Source: Shouchella clausii (lineage in GTDB: Bacteria > Bacillota > Bacilli > Bacillales > Bacillaceae_D). From it: DNA of 64,000 bases. The notes below the pieces were generated by a model. That model saw only the letters and a list, made by a program, of their open reading frames with translations. It did not search any database and was not told the origin of the DNA. Positions within the stretch are counted from its first letter, which is position 1, and every line of letters starts with the position of its first letter. The stretch covers positions 1-64,000 of the forward strand of contig NZ_BCXJ01000001.1 of the NCBI RefSeq assembly GCF_001598215.1, in the 5' to 3' direction. Of this stretch, positions 11,622-20,282 are shown one piece after another. Both the position numbers and the translations under genes were made by a program.

Positions 11622-11892
11622 TGTGGATAAGAACGCCAACAGAAATAAAAAACCTGTCCACAACCTTACCCACAGGCTGTGGACAGGTTTTTTGATTAAG
11701 TCAATGTCCACGAAGGAAAACAACTTAATCATAGCAAAAATAACTAGATACCGCAATGGTTCTATGTACTTATCCACAAAACCCTGTATCTAGTGTTTTG
11801 TAGTTGTCCACAACACTAGATATGTGCAAAGGGTTGTCGATAACTTGTAGACAAGAAAAAATGGAGCGCGGATTTTATCCACAATTGTCGAA
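11622..11892. other. oriC, DnaA-box region upstream of dnaA
   Basis: Perfect boxes: TGTGGATAA (11622-11630), TTATCCACA (11770-11778) and TTATCCACA (11875-11883). One-mismatch boxes: TTACCCACA (11666-11674), TTGTCCACA (11804-11812) and TGTCGATAA (11835-11843). A Spo0A-type box TGTCGAA lies at 11886-11892, only 2 bp after a perfect DnaA box. A 10-bp inverted repeat ATCTAGTGTT/AACACTAGAT (11788-11797, 11812-11821) overlaps one box. No gene occurs between dnaA and rpmH. Confidence 0.85.
11647..11693. repeat. Perfect 16-bp inverted repeat containing DnaA-box-like arms
   Basis: AAAAAACCTGTCCACA (11647-11662) pairs with TGTGGACAGGTTTTTT (11678-11693) around a 15-base loop. The loop carries a third box, TTACCCACA. 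It looks like a bidirectional terminator and also like a DnaA-binding cruciform. Confidence 0.85.
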
Positions 11893-11926
11893 AAGAGGAA
11901 GAAGCAGTTGCCAATCGAACTATCTC

Positions 11927-11956
11927 TTGACAGAGGTAGTCTGTTGTCTATATAAT
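11927..11956 (+). promoter_or_regulatory. Consensus sigma-A promoter of rpmH
   Basis: A perfect TTGACA (11927-11932) and a perfect TATAAT (11951-11956) are 18 bp apart, about 50 bp before the rpmH start. Confidence 0.88.
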
Positions 11957-12004
11957 TTTTTAGAGTGTCTTACAGAGATACAATCCTCGAAGGAGGTGGA
12001 ATAA

Positions 12005-12142
12005 ATGGGAAAACCAACGTTCCAACCAAATAACCGCAAACGCAAAAAGAATCATGGCTTCCGTGCCCGCATGGCGACAAAAAACGGGCGTAAAGTGATT
12101 GCGCGCCGCCGTCAAAAAGGAAGAAAAGTATTGTCTGCATAG
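12005..12142 (+). CDS. rpmH: 50S ribosomal protein L34
   Basis: A 45-residue, very basic protein ([15 protein letters not shown]...[17 protein letters not shown]) that matches L34 from end to end. It is a small structural protein of the large ribosomal subunit. It starts 4-5 bases after a strong AAGGAGGTGG site and follows a consensus promoter. A terminator-like hairpin overlaps its stop codon, which probably sets the high ratio of rpmH to rnpA transcripts. Confidence 0.97.
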   Translation: MGKPTFQPNNRKRKKNHGFRARMATKNGRKVIARRRQKGRKVLSA

Positions 12143-12167
12143 ACCACTGGCGCCAGTGGTCTTTTTC
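12142..12167 (+). terminator. Attenuating terminator between rpmH and rnpA
   Basis: GACCACTGGCGCCAGTGGTC (12142-12161) is a perfect palindrome followed by TTTTTC. Partial read-through would supply rnpA at a lower level than rpmH. Confidence 0.8.
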
Positions 12168-12206
12168 AAGTATGGGGAGCATTGCAGGCGAGAGGTCGTG
12201 GTCAGA

Positions 12207-12572
12207 TTGAAAAAAGAGCAACGAATTAAAAAGAACCGAGAGTTTTCAGCGGTCTTTAAAAAAGGGACTTCAATGGCGAATCGGCAGTTTGTTTTATATG
12301 TGTTGCCAAAAGAGGGACAAGACCGTTTCCGACTCGGCCTGTCCGTTTCAAAGCGTGTCGGGAATGCCGTTTGTCGAAATCGGATCAAGCGCCTTGTTCG
12401 CGTCGCTTTTCAGGAACTTGAAGGACGGCTTCGGCCAGACTGTGACTATGTAGTGATCGCGCGAAATCAAGCACGGGATCTTTCCTTTAAAGAAGTACGG
12501 AGCAGTTTGGAGCATGTTATGAAAAAAGCGAAAGTATTGGCCCCTTTATATGGAAGTAGTAAAGAAAGATAG
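12207..12572 (+). CDS. rnpA: Ribonuclease P protein component
   Basis: The basic protein subunit of RNase P, which helps the RNA subunit bind pre-tRNA for 5' end maturation. The signature RNRIKRLVR is present (about 56-64 from this start). The start is uncertain. The TTG at 12207 gives LKKEQRIKKNREF and about 121 residues; the GTG at 12198 would add three residues and match B. subtilis length better, but is very close to the AGAGG ribosome site. The upstream part of the long ORF overlaps rpmH and is not coding. Confidence 0.93.
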   Translation: MKKEQRIKKNREFSAVFKKGTSMANRQFVLYVLPKEGQDRFRLGLSVSKRVGNAVCRNRIKRLVRVAFQELEGRLRPDCDYVVIARNQARDLSFKEVRSSLEHVMKKAKVLAPLYGSSKER

Positions 12573-12600
12573 CTGATTGGTGGGAGGATGTCCGAGTTTG

Positions 12601-13455
12601 ATGAAAAAAACAGGCTGGCTAATTGTACTGGCGAGCATGCTGTTGTTTTTATCCGGCTGCTTTAGCGTCAATGAGCCCGTTACGGCTGACAGCGAAGGGA
12701 TATGGAATTCGTTTTTTGTGTATCCGTTATCACAGCTTATTATCCTGATTGCCGGCTGGGTCAGTAGCTATGGCTGGGCGATTATTGTTGTAACGGTTCT
12801 GTTTCGGGTCGTGCTTTTGCCATTAATGGTCAAGCAGACGAAAAGCATGAAAGCAATGCAGCAACTACAGCCCGAAATGCAAAAGCTCCGCGAAAAGTAC
12901 AGTGCAAAAGATAAGAACACGCAGTTGCAGTTAAATACAGAAATGCAGAAGTTGTTTTCCGAGCATAAAGTGAACCCATTTGCTGGTTGTTTGCCTTTGC
13001 TTGTGCAAATGCCGATTTTCCTGGCGATTTACCACGCGATTATGCGGACGCCTAATTTTCAAGGAGAATCGTTTGCTTGGTTTGTTCTAAATAACCCAGA
13101 CCCCTATTTTATCTTACCTGTTTTGGCATGTATTTTAACGTTTGTCCAGCAAAAAATGATGATGGTACAAGACAATCCGCAAATGAAAATTTTGTTGTAT
13201 GCAATGCCGATTATGATTTTGGTGGTTGGTATTTTCCTTCCTGCCGCTGTCATTTTGTACTGGGTTGTCGGAAACATTTTCATGATCTTGCAAACCTATT
13301 TTATTACCGGACCAAATGCTGGCAAACGGGGCCTCGAAGCAACTGTGCAGACAGCCGCTGCTTCAAAAGCGAAAGGAAACCAAGGTAGCCAACAGAAAAA
13401 CAACAAGAAAAAGCCAAATAAGAAAAAGAAAAAGCCGAAGAAAAAACGTAAATAA
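12601..13455 (+). CDS. yidC: Membrane protein insertase YidC (SpoIIIJ/OxaA1 type)
   Basis: A lipoprotein insertase of the YidC/Oxa1/Alb3 family, about 284 residues. The signal ends in a lipobox LSGC (about residue 19). Five transmembrane segments follow, with a cytoplasmic loop KQTKSMKAMQQLQPEMQKL and the conserved basic residue in the first core helix (VLFRVVLLPL). The C-terminus is an extreme Lys/Asn tract (from about residue 255), as in ribosome-binding YidC tails. The ATG at 12601 was preferred over an upstream TTG that precedes the GGGAGG site. It lies next to jag, the usual partner. Confidence 0.95.
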   Translation: MKKTGWLIVLASMLLFLSGCFSVNEPVTADSEGIWNSFFVYPLSQLIILIAGWVSSYGWAIIVVTVLFRVVLLPLMVKQTKSMKAMQQLQPEMQKLREKYSAKDKNTQLQLNTEMQKLFSEHKVNPFAGCLPLLVQMPIFLAIYHAIMRTPNFQGESFAWFVLNNPDPYFILPVLACILTFVQQKMMMVQDNPQMKILLYAMPIMILVVGIFLPAAVILYWVVGNIFMILQTYFITGPNAGKRGLEATVQTAAASKAKGNQGSQQKNNKKKPNKKKKKPKKKRK

Positions 13456-13470
13456 GAAAGGGGATTAAAA

Positions 13471-14103
13471 GTGGCGCATACGTTCAAAGGTCGGACGGTG
13501 GAAGAAGCAGTTGCCAATGCAGTGCAGCATTTGGATACTACGGAAGAACATTTAGTCTATGAAGTCATCGAACAACCACAAAAAGGGTTTTTCGGTTTGT
13601 TTGGCGGAAAACCAGCTGTAATTAAAGCACATGTGCCGCCAAGATCTGCAGACGTTGCCCGCTCCTTTCTTGAAGAAACCATTTCTTTAATGGGATTAAA
13701 AGCCGAACTTTCTGTTGAGCAAGTAGGCAAAGAAGCGTTTTTTTCGTTGCATACAGAAGAAAAGGATCAAGGGCGTTTGATTGGGCGCAAAGGGCAGACG
13801 CTCGACTCCTTAGAGTATTTAACGAATTTGGCTGCTTCCCATTCGCCTAGCACGGATTTCGTCAAAGTCCGCCTCGACGCCGGAGGCTACCGGCACAAAC
13901 GGGAAGAAACGCTTAAGCAGCTCGCATTGCGAATCAGCCACAAGGCAAAAGCGACAAAGGAACCGATTGTTCTTGAGCCAATGCCAGCTCGTGAACGAAA
14001 AGTCATCCATACAACTTTGGCAAACGAAGCCGGTGTGCAAACCTATTCGCAAGGCGAAGGAGCAAAACGGCATGTTGTGGTTGAGCCGAAGCAATCAGAC
14101 TGA
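13471..14103 (+). CDS. jag: RNA-binding protein Jag/KhpB
   Basis: A 210-residue protein with an N-terminal Jag-N domain (about 1-50, with KGFFGLFGGKPA), a KH domain (about 75-150, with IGRKGQTLDSLEYL) and an R3H domain (about 150-210, with RERKVIH). It is an RNA chaperone-like partner of KhpA and is linked to SpoIIIJ/YidC and envelope functions. It starts with GTG 9 bases after GAAAGGGG and follows yidC by 15 bp in the same operon. Confidence 0.95.
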   Translation: MAHTFKGRTVEEAVANAVQHLDTTEEHLVYEVIEQPQKGFFGLFGGKPAVIKAHVPPRSADVARSFLEETISLMGLKAELSVEQVGKEAFFSLHTEEKDQGRLIGRKGQTLDSLEYLTNLAASHSPSTDFVKVRLDAGGYRHKREETLKQLALRISHKAKATKEPIVLEPMPARERKVIHTTLANEAGVQTYSQGEGAKRHVVVEPKQSD

Positions 14104-14202
14104 GACGAGGAGTGCAGGCGAAGGAAGATGCGAATAGAACGGGTGTTTATGAGCATATGACTGGGGCAAACGACGACGCATGCGAGCGTTTGTCTACAGT
14201 CT

Positions 14203-14229
14203 GAAAGGAAGCAAATGCTTCCTTTTTCT
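14203..14229 (+). terminator. Terminator after jag
   Basis: AAAGGAAGC (14204-14212) and GCTTCCTTT (14217-14225) form a tight AAAT-loop hairpin followed by TTC. It splits rpmH-jag from mnmE. The remaining gap to mnmE (14104-14326) holds no gene. Confidence 0.75.
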
Positions 14230-14326
14230 TGTTGCTAAAAAAGCAGCCAATTTCAGGCGATAGCTTTTCACGTTTTCCTGTGCTATGCTTATATGTTGAA
14301 GATACTGCCTTAAGGAGGTGAAAACG

Positions 14327-15703
14327 ATGGAAATGGATACAATTGCAGCAATATCGACGGCACTTGGAGAAGGGGCGATTGGGATTGTCCGGCTGAGCGG
14401 AGATCAAGCAATTGCGATTGGCGATAAATTGTTTAAAGGGACAAAGCGTTTAGAAGACACGCCGAGTCACACGATTGTGTATGGCCATTTAATGGATGAT
14501 GCTAGTGAGGAAACGATTGAGGAAGCGATGGTCACGGTTATGAGAGCGCCGAGGACCTATACACGTGAAGACATTGTGGAAATCAATTGCCACGGTGGGC
14601 TTGTGTCTGTGAACCGTGTGCTTCAAGCTGTGCTGGCAAAGGGAGCTCGATTGGCTGAGCCGGGAGAATTCACAAAGCGCGCTTTCTTGAATGGCCGTAT
14701 TGATTTGTCGCAAGCTGAAGGAGTCATCGACTTAATCCGTTCAAAAACAGACCGGGCAATGAATGTCGCGTTGCGTCAAGTGGAAGGGCGTTTGTCCAAA
14801 AAAATTGGCAAATTGCGGCAAGATCTTTTAGAAACGATTGCTTCTATTGAGGTCAATATTGATTATCCAGAGTATGATGCGGAGACAATGACAGCTACGC
14901 TCATAAACGAAAAATTGACTATTGTTTTAGCAGAAATTGAAGCGTTACTCGCGACTGCAAAACAAGGGAAAGTGTTACGGGAAGGGCTCGCCACCGCTAT
15001 CATTGGCAGGCCAAATGTTGGCAAGTCTAGTTTGATGAACAGCCTCGTCCATGAAGCAAAAGCGATTGTGACCGATATACCTGGAACGACGAGAGACACG
15101 CTTGAAGAGTATGTCAATGTCCGCGGCGTTCCTCTTCGCCTTATTGATACAGCTGGTATTCGGGAAACGGAAGACATTGTTGAGCGAATTGGCGTTGAAC
15201 GGTCTCGGCAAGCGCTCAAAGAAGCCGACTTGATCTTGCTTGTTTTAAACTACGCAGAAGAGCTTTCAAAAGAGGATGAAGCTTTATTCGAAGCGGTTAA
15301 AGGACTGGATGTTGTCGTGATCGTAAATAAAATCGACCAAACAGGGCGGATTGATATGGAGCGTGTCCGCCAACTGGCAGAAGATAGGCCAGTCGTGGCG
15401 ACTTCCTTCCTCCAGGAAGAAGGAGTCGACCAACTAGAAGAAGCGATTAGTAGCTTGTTTTTTGCTGGCGGAGTGGAAGGTGCTGATTTGACGTATGTGT
15501 CAAATGCCCGTCATATTGGCTTGCTGAACCAAGCAAAAGCTCATGCTGAAGAGGCGATTGCTGCTAGTTTAACAGATGTTCCTGTTGATTTGATTCAAAT
15601 TGATGTGACACGGACGTGGGAATTATTAGGCGAAATTATTGGAGAAGATGTCCAAGATAGTTTAATTGACCAGTTGTTTTCGCAATTTTGTTTAGGAAAA
15701 TAA
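14327..15703 (+). CDS. mnmE: tRNA modification GTPase MnmE
   Basis: A 458-residue GTPase which, with MnmG, adds the 5-carboxymethylaminomethyl (or aminomethyl) group to wobble uridine 34 of several tRNAs. The N-terminal folate-binding domain starts [11 protein letters not shown]. The G domain near 220-375 has [14 protein letters not shown] and NKID. The C-terminal FCLGK carries the conserved cysteine. The ATG at 14327 sits 6 bases after AAGGAGGTG; the earlier GTG is inside that site. It is followed by mnmG. Confidence 0.97.
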   Translation: MEMDTIAAISTALGEGAIGIVRLSGDQAIAIGDKLFKGTKRLEDTPSHTIVYGHLMDDASEETIEEAMVTVMRAPRTYTREDIVEINCHGGLVSVNRVLQAVLAKGARLAEPGEFTKRAFLNGRIDLSQAEGVIDLIRSKTDRAMNVALRQVEGRLSKKIGKLRQDLLETIASIEVNIDYPEYDAETMTATLINEKLTIVLAEIEALLATAKQGKVLREGLATAIIGRPNVGKSSLMNSLVHEAKAIVTDIPGTTRDTLEEYVNVRGVPLRLIDTAGIRETEDIVERIGVERSRQALKEADLILLVLNYAEELSKEDEALFEAVKGLDVVVIVNKIDQTGRIDMERVRQLAEDRPVVATSFLQEEGVDQLEEAISSLFFAGGVEGADLTYVSNARHIGLLNQAKAHAEEAIAASLTDVPVDLIQIDVTRTWELLGEIIGEDVQDSLIDQLFSQFCLGK

Positions 15704-15722
15704 ACACATTTTTTTGTGTAGA

Positions 15723-15764
15723 AAGGAAGGTAGGCTGCTAGGCAATTTAGCAGCCGCAGCCCAT
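15723..15764 (+). promoter_or_regulatory. Hairpin between ribosome site and start of mnmG
   Basis: A GGAAGG ribosome-binding sequence (15725-15730) lies 34 bases before the mnmG ATG, too far for normal use. A perfect 8-bp stem GGCTGCTA/TAGCAGCC (15733-15740, 15748-15755) with a 7-base loop lies between them. Folding would leave an effective spacing of about 11 bases. Confidence 0.5.
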
Positions 15765-17654
15765 ATGAGTTACCAAGGTGGAACGTTTGACGTTATTGTC
15801 ATCGGCGCAGGGCATGCGGGCGTAGAAGCTGGCCTTGCTGCTGCGAGAATGGGCGCAAACACGCTCATGTTGACGTTGAATCTAGATGCAGTTGCATTTA
15901 TGCCGTGCAACCCTTCTGTTGGAGGGCCGGCTAAAGGCATTGTTGTCCGTGAAATTGATGCTCTTGGCGGAGAAATGGGACGGAATATTGATAAAACCCA
16001 TATTCAAATGAGAATGCTTAACACGGGGAAAGGCCCAGCTGTTCGAGCACTGAGGGCGCAAGCGGATAAATTCCGTTATCAACAAGAGATGAAACGGACG
16101 ATTGAAGAGCAAGAAAATCTGCTTCTTCGCCAAGGAATGGTGGACCGTTTAATTATCGAAGAAGGAGAGTGCCGCGGCGTTATTACGAACACAGGGGCAC
16201 AATATCGGGCCAAAGCAGTTGTTGTTACAACAGGCACGTATTTGCGCGGAAAAATTATATTAGGAGAGCTTTCTTATGAGTCTGGGCCGAACAATATGCA
16301 ACCAAGCATTAAGCTGTCAGACCACTTGAAAGAGCTCGGTTTCGACATGGTTCGCTTTAAAACAGGAACGCCTCCTCGTGTCCATGGGAATACGATTGAT
16401 TACAAGAAAACAGAAATTCAGCCTGGAGATGACAAACCTCGCGCTTTTTCGTATGAGACGACAAAATTCATTACAGACCAGCTGCCGTGCTGGTTAACGT
16501 ATACGAGCGAAAATACTCATCAAATTATTTCTGCTAACCTTGGACGTTCCCCTATGTATTCCGGTATGATAGAAGGGACAGGACCAAGGTACTGCCCTTC
16601 GATTGAGGATAAAATTGTTCGTTTTAGCGATAAGCCAAGACATCAGATTTTCCTGGAGCCGGAAGGGCGCGATACAAGTGAAGTCTATGTACAAGGGTTG
16701 TCGACAAGTCTGCCAGAAGATGTCCAATTGTCGATGCTTAAAACGATTCCTGGCTTAGAAGAAGTCCGAATGATGCGGCCTGGCTATGCGATTGAATATG
16801 ACGCGATCGTGCCAACACAACTATGGCCAACATTAGAAACGAAGAAAATTAGCGGTTTGTTTACGGCGGGGCAAATCAATGGAACATCTGGCTATGAAGA
16901 AGCAGCCGGACAAGGGATTATCGCTGGCATTAATGCGGCCCAAAAGGCATTTGGCAAAGAAGGCGTGATTTTAGATCGTTCAGAGGCTTACATTGGCGTG
17001 TTGATTGACGACCTTGTAACCAAAGGGACGAATGAACCATACCGCTTGCTGACATCACGGGCTGAGTTTCGCTTAATTCTTCGCCATGACAATGCCGATT
17101 TGCGTTTGACGGAAAAAGGCTACGAGTTAGGATTAATTTCTGAAGAACGCTATGCCCGCTTTAAAGCAAAACAAGAAGCGATTGAACAGGAAAAACAACG
17201 AATTTCTGACCTGGTTGTAAAACCGTCAGACCAAGTCAACCAACTACTTGAACGTTTAGGTTCAAGGCCGATGACGGAAGCTTTAAAAGCGACAGCGGTG
17301 TTAAAACGGCCAGAAATGACTTACGACCATTTCCTGAAAATCATTCCGCGGCCAGACGTGGAGCTTGATGAAGAGGTATATGAACAAGTTGAAATTCAAA
17401 TCAAATACGAGGGTTATATTGAGAAACAGTGGCAACAAATTGAACGCTTGAAAAAGATGGAACGAAAACGAATTCCTGAGGATCTTGATTATGATGCAAT
17501 CCAAGGAATAGCGACAGAAGCGCGGCAAAAACTAAAACAAGTTCGGCCTCTTTCAGTAGGCCAGGCTTCCCGTGTTTCAGGCGTAAACCCAGCAGATATT
17601 TCGATTCTGCTTGTATATCTCGAACAAGGGCGGCTGGCAAAAACATCATCGTAA
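15765..17654 (+). CDS. mnmG: tRNA uridine-5-carboxymethylaminomethyl modification enzyme MnmG
   Basis: A 629-residue FAD protein that partners MnmE in wobble-uridine modification. The dinucleotide motif [10 protein letters not shown] is at about 12-21, and the family signatures [12 protein letters not shown] and [16 protein letters not shown] are present. The ATG at 15765 was chosen because [14 protein letters not shown] aligns with B. subtilis MGYEAGQYDVIVIG. There is no ribosome site directly upstream, only the distant one beyond a hairpin. The C-terminal helical domain ([18 protein letters not shown]) is complete. Confidence 0.96.
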   Translation: MSYQGGTFDVIVIGAGHAGVEAGLAAARMGANTLMLTLNLDAVAFMPCNPSVGGPAKGIVVREIDALGGEMGRNIDKTHIQMRMLNTGKGPAVRALRAQADKFRYQQEMKRTIEEQENLLLRQGMVDRLIIEEGECRGVITNTGAQYRAKAVVVTTGTYLRGKIILGELSYESGPNNMQPSIKLSDHLKELGFDMVRFKTGTPPRVHGNTIDYKKTEIQPGDDKPRAFSYETTKFITDQLPCWLTYTSENTHQIISANLGRSPMYSGMIEGTGPRYCPSIEDKIVRFSDKPRHQIFLEPEGRDTSEVYVQGLSTSLPEDVQLSMLKTIPGLEEVRMMRPGYAIEYDAIVPTQLWPTLETKKISGLFTAGQINGTSGYEEAAGQGIIAGINAAQKAFGKEGVILDRSEAYIGVLIDDLVTKGTNEPYRLLTSRAEFRLILRHDNADLRLTEKGYELGLISEERYARFKAKQEAIEQEKQRISDLVVKPSDQVNQLLERLGSRPMTEALKATAVLKRPEMTYDHFLKIIPRPDVELDEEVYEQVEIQIKYEGYIEKQWQQIERLKKMERKRIPEDLDYDAIQGIATEARQKLKQVRPLSVGQASRVSGVNPADISILLVYLEQGRLAKTSS

Positions 17655-17664
17655 GGAGGAGCAG

Positions 17665-18378
17665 ATGGGCGAAGAATTTTTCTCCTCGTTATTAGCGGAA
17701 CAAAAAATCGTCTTATCGTCCACTCAGCACGAGCAGTTCAAGCGCTATTTTGAACTGCTCGTTGAGTGGAACGAAAAGATGAATTTGACTGCTATTACCG
17801 AAAAAAAGGATGTATACTTAAAACATTTTTATGATTCAATCACGCCGAGTTTTTACTACCCGTTTACTGACCAAAAAATTGTTGATATCGGCGCTGGGGC
17901 TGGGTTTCCAAGCTTGCCGCTTAAAATCCTTTATCCCGACTTGCAAATTTCGATTATCGATTCTCTAAATAAGCGAATTGGGTTTTTAACCCATTTGGCT
18001 AATGAACTGGAATTAACAGGCGTTTCTTTTTACCATGACCGGGCGGAAATGGCCGGAAAAAGCAAGCTTCACCGTGAAGTTTATGATGTTGCAATCGCCA
18101 GGGCAGTCGCACGTATGTCCGTTTTAAGTGAACTTTGTTTGCCTTTTGTGAAAGTAGGCGGCGATTTTATAGCCTTAAAAGGGGCTGGCAGCAATGAAGA
18201 AGTGGCGGAAGGAAAAAAAGCGATTGCTGTTTTAGGCGGAGAACTTTCCGCTAGCCATTCATTCCAACTGCCGATTGAACATAGCGAAAGGCAAATTGTA
18301 CAGATAAAAAAGGCGAAAGCAACGCCAAATAAGTATCCTCGCAAGCCTGGGGTGCCCAATAAGCAGCCAATCACGTGA
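17665..18378 (+). CDS. rsmG: 16S rRNA (guanine527-N7)-methyltransferase RsmG
   Basis: A 237-residue SAM-dependent methyltransferase (formerly GidB) that methylates G527 of 16S rRNA; loss gives low-level streptomycin resistance. The SAM-binding motif [16 protein letters not shown] lies near residues 73-88 and NLTAITE near 40. The start is the ATG following AAGGAGGAGC; the longer frame upstream overlaps mnmG. It is the last gene before the parS site and noc. Confidence 0.96.
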   Translation: MGEEFFSSLLAEQKIVLSSTQHEQFKRYFELLVEWNEKMNLTAITEKKDVYLKHFYDSITPSFYYPFTDQKIVDIGAGAGFPSLPLKILYPDLQISIIDSLNKRIGFLTHLANELELTGVSFYHDRAEMAGKSKLHREVYDVAIARAVARMSVLSELCLPFVKVGGDFIALKGAGSNEEVAEGKKAIAVLGGELSASHSFQLPIEHSERQIVQIKKAKATPNKYPRKPGVPNKQPIT

Positions 18379-18380
18379 AG

Positions 18381-18396
18381 TGTTCCACGTGAAACA
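18381..18396. other. parS site between rsmG and noc
   Basis: TGTTCCACGTGAAACA is a perfect 16-bp palindromic parS, the binding site of Spo0J/ParB used to load SMC and segregate origins. It starts 3 bp after the rsmG stop codon. Confidence 0.95.
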
Positions 18397-18484
18397 TATG
18401 TGAATTTCCAATGAGAAAAGGAATGCTGCGAATATATGTCGAATCAATTCAAATGGTTAAAAACAAAAGGTGGTGTCCGAGGCG

Positions 18485-19336
18485 ATGAAGCAATCGTTTT
18501 CACGCCTATTTGGCTTAAATGATAAAAACGACGATGCTGAATTAAATGCAAACGAAGAGGTACAGCAGCTTGCTATTAAAGATATCGTGCCGAATCGCTT
18601 CCAGCCTAGAACTTTATTTGATGAAGACCGGATTGCCGAGTTAGCGCAAACGATAAGGACGCATGGAGTCATACAGCCCATTGTCGTCCGTGTTCGCGAT
18701 GATAAATATGAAATCATTGCAGGAGAACGCAGATGGCGTGCTGTTACTTCGTTGCAATGGGAAACGATTCCTGCTATTGTCAAAGAATTTAATGATTCGC
18801 AAACAGCTTCGATTGCACTAATTGAAAATTTGCAGCGTGAAGGCTTAACTGCAATTGAAGAGGCAACCGCTTATGCAAAATTAATCGAAATCCACAACTT
18901 GACGCAGGAAAGTTTGGCACAACGCCTTGGCAAAGGCCAATCAACGATTGCAAACAAACTTCGATTGCTTCATTTGCCACAAGCTGTCCAAGATGCAATT
19001 TTAAATAGAGACATTTCAGAGCGTCATGCTCGCGCGTTAATTGCTTTAAAAGATGCTGAAGCCCAAGAAGCGGTTTTAAAACAAATCATTGAAGAACAGT
19101 TGAATGTGAAGCAGACGGAAGAACGGGTTAAAGCTTATTTTAAAGCAGCGGAAGAAGAAGCGCCAAAAAAGAAAAAGCCGAAACGAAAATCTTATCCGAA
19201 AGACATGCGGATTGCCATGAATACCATTCGTCAATCAGTTGATATGGTGATGAAAAGCGGCTTAAAAGTCGATACCGATGAAGAAGACAATGAAGAATTT
19301 TACCAATTTACGATTCGCATTCCGAAGAAAAAATGA
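18485..19336 (+). CDS. noc: Nucleoid occlusion protein Noc
   Basis: A 283-residue ParB-family CTP-binding protein that binds its own sites around the chromosome and stops division over the nucleoid. Its N-terminus [11 protein letters not shown] is the amphipathic membrane-targeting helix known for Noc. The ParB motifs GERRWRA and ENLQRE and the helix-turn-helix [19 protein letters not shown] follow. The start aligns exactly with B. subtilis (also 283 residues). It is told apart from Spo0J by this N-terminus and by position. Confidence 0.95.
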   Translation: MKQSFSRLFGLNDKNDDAELNANEEVQQLAIKDIVPNRFQPRTLFDEDRIAELAQTIRTHGVIQPIVVRVRDDKYEIIAGERRWRAVTSLQWETIPAIVKEFNDSQTASIALIENLQREGLTAIEEATAYAKLIEIHNLTQESLAQRLGKGQSTIANKLRLLHLPQAVQDAILNRDISERHARALIALKDAEAQEAVLKQIIEEQLNVKQTEERVKAYFKAAEEEAPKKKKPKRKSYPKDMRIAMNTIRQSVDMVMKSGLKVDTDEEDNEEFYQFTIRIPKKK

Positions 19337-19363
19337 TCTATCAGCTTTGATAGGTCTTTTTTT
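19335..19363 (+). terminator. Terminator after noc
   Basis: GATCTATCA (19335-19343) pairs with TGATAGGTC (19348-19356), followed by TTTTTTT. Confidence 0.85.
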
Positions 19364-19396
19364 GTTGTTTTTTCCCTAAAATGGGTCTAATTCAGT

Positions 19397-19425
19397 TTCA
19401 CAAACTACAAGAAAAAATGTATAGT
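19397..19425 (+). promoter_or_regulatory. Candidate sigma-A promoter of soj-spo0J
   Basis: TTCACA (19397-19402) and TATAGT (19420-19425) are 17 bp apart, about 95 bp before the soj start. Confidence 0.55.
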
Positions 19426-19520
19426 AGAGTTAGACTATTAAAATCGCTCATTAAACACGTAAATTGTTTAACAATCGGATTGTTTGATGTTTTGCAGGAA
19501 AGCAGGAAAGAGGTGCCCAT

Positions 19521-20282
19521 GTGTCAAAAATCATCGCTATCGCAAATCAAAAAGGCGGTGTAGGGAAAACGACAACATCAGTCAATTTAGCTGCTTGTTT
19601 GGCTCACTTAGGAAAACGTGTGCTGCTCGTAGACATTGATCCCCAAGGCAATGCTACAAGTGGCGTTGGCATTGAAAAAGGCGACGTCGATGAATGTGTC
19701 TATGATTTGCTAATAGAGGATTTAGATGCACGCAAAGTTGTTAGGCAAACAGAAGTGGAGAATCTTGATGTTATACCGGCTACGATTCAGTTGTCAGGGG
19801 CTGAAATTGAACTAGTACCAACGATTTCAAGGGAAGTCCGTTTGAAAAAAGCATTGACGCCTTTGAAATCCCATTATGATTACATTTTTATTGATTGCCC
19901 TCCTTCACTTGGATTGTTAACCATTAATGCGTTAACCGCTTCAGATTCAGTTGTGATCCCTGTCCAATGTGAGTACTATGCACTGGAAGGGCTTAGCCAA
20001 TTGCTTAATACTGTTCGCCTCGTACAAAAACATTTAAATACGGACTTAGCGATCGAAGGCGTATTGTTAACGATGTTAGATGCGCGAACAAATTTAGGCA
20101 TTCAAGTGATTGAAGAAGTGAAAAAATATTTTCGTGATAAAGTATTTGATACCATTATTCCGAGAACTGTCCGTTTAGGGGAAGCGCCGAGCTATGGAAA
20201 ACCAATTATCGTGTATGATGCCAAGTCGCGTGGTGCCGAAGTATACATAGACTTAGCGAAGGAAGTGGTTGCGAATGGCTAG
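19521..20282 (+). CDS. soj: Chromosome partitioning ATPase Soj (ParA)
   Basis: A 253-residue ParA ATPase. The deviant Walker A NQKGGVGKTT (about 8-17) and Walker B IDCPPSLG (about 119-126) are intact. It controls DnaA activity and origin segregation with Spo0J. GTG start with AAAGAGGTG upstream. Its last codons overlap the spo0J start, so the two are co-translated. Confidence 0.97.
   Translation: MSKIIAIANQKGGVGKTTTSVNLAACLAHLGKRVLLVDIDPQGNATSGVGIEKGDVDECVYDLLIEDLDARKVVRQTEVENLDVIPATIQLSGAEIELVPTISREVRLKKALTPLKSHYDYIFIDCPPSLGLLTINALTASDSVVIPVQCEYYALEGLSQLLNTVRLVQKHLNTDLAIEGVLLTMLDARTNLGIQVIEEVKKYFRDKVFDTIIPRTVRLGEAPSYGKPIIVYDAKSRGAEVYIDLAKEVVANG

Noticed and set aside
19381-19563. Plus-strand ORF before soj
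   Set aside because: Runs through the soj promoter and overlaps the soj start out of frame; no ribosome site.
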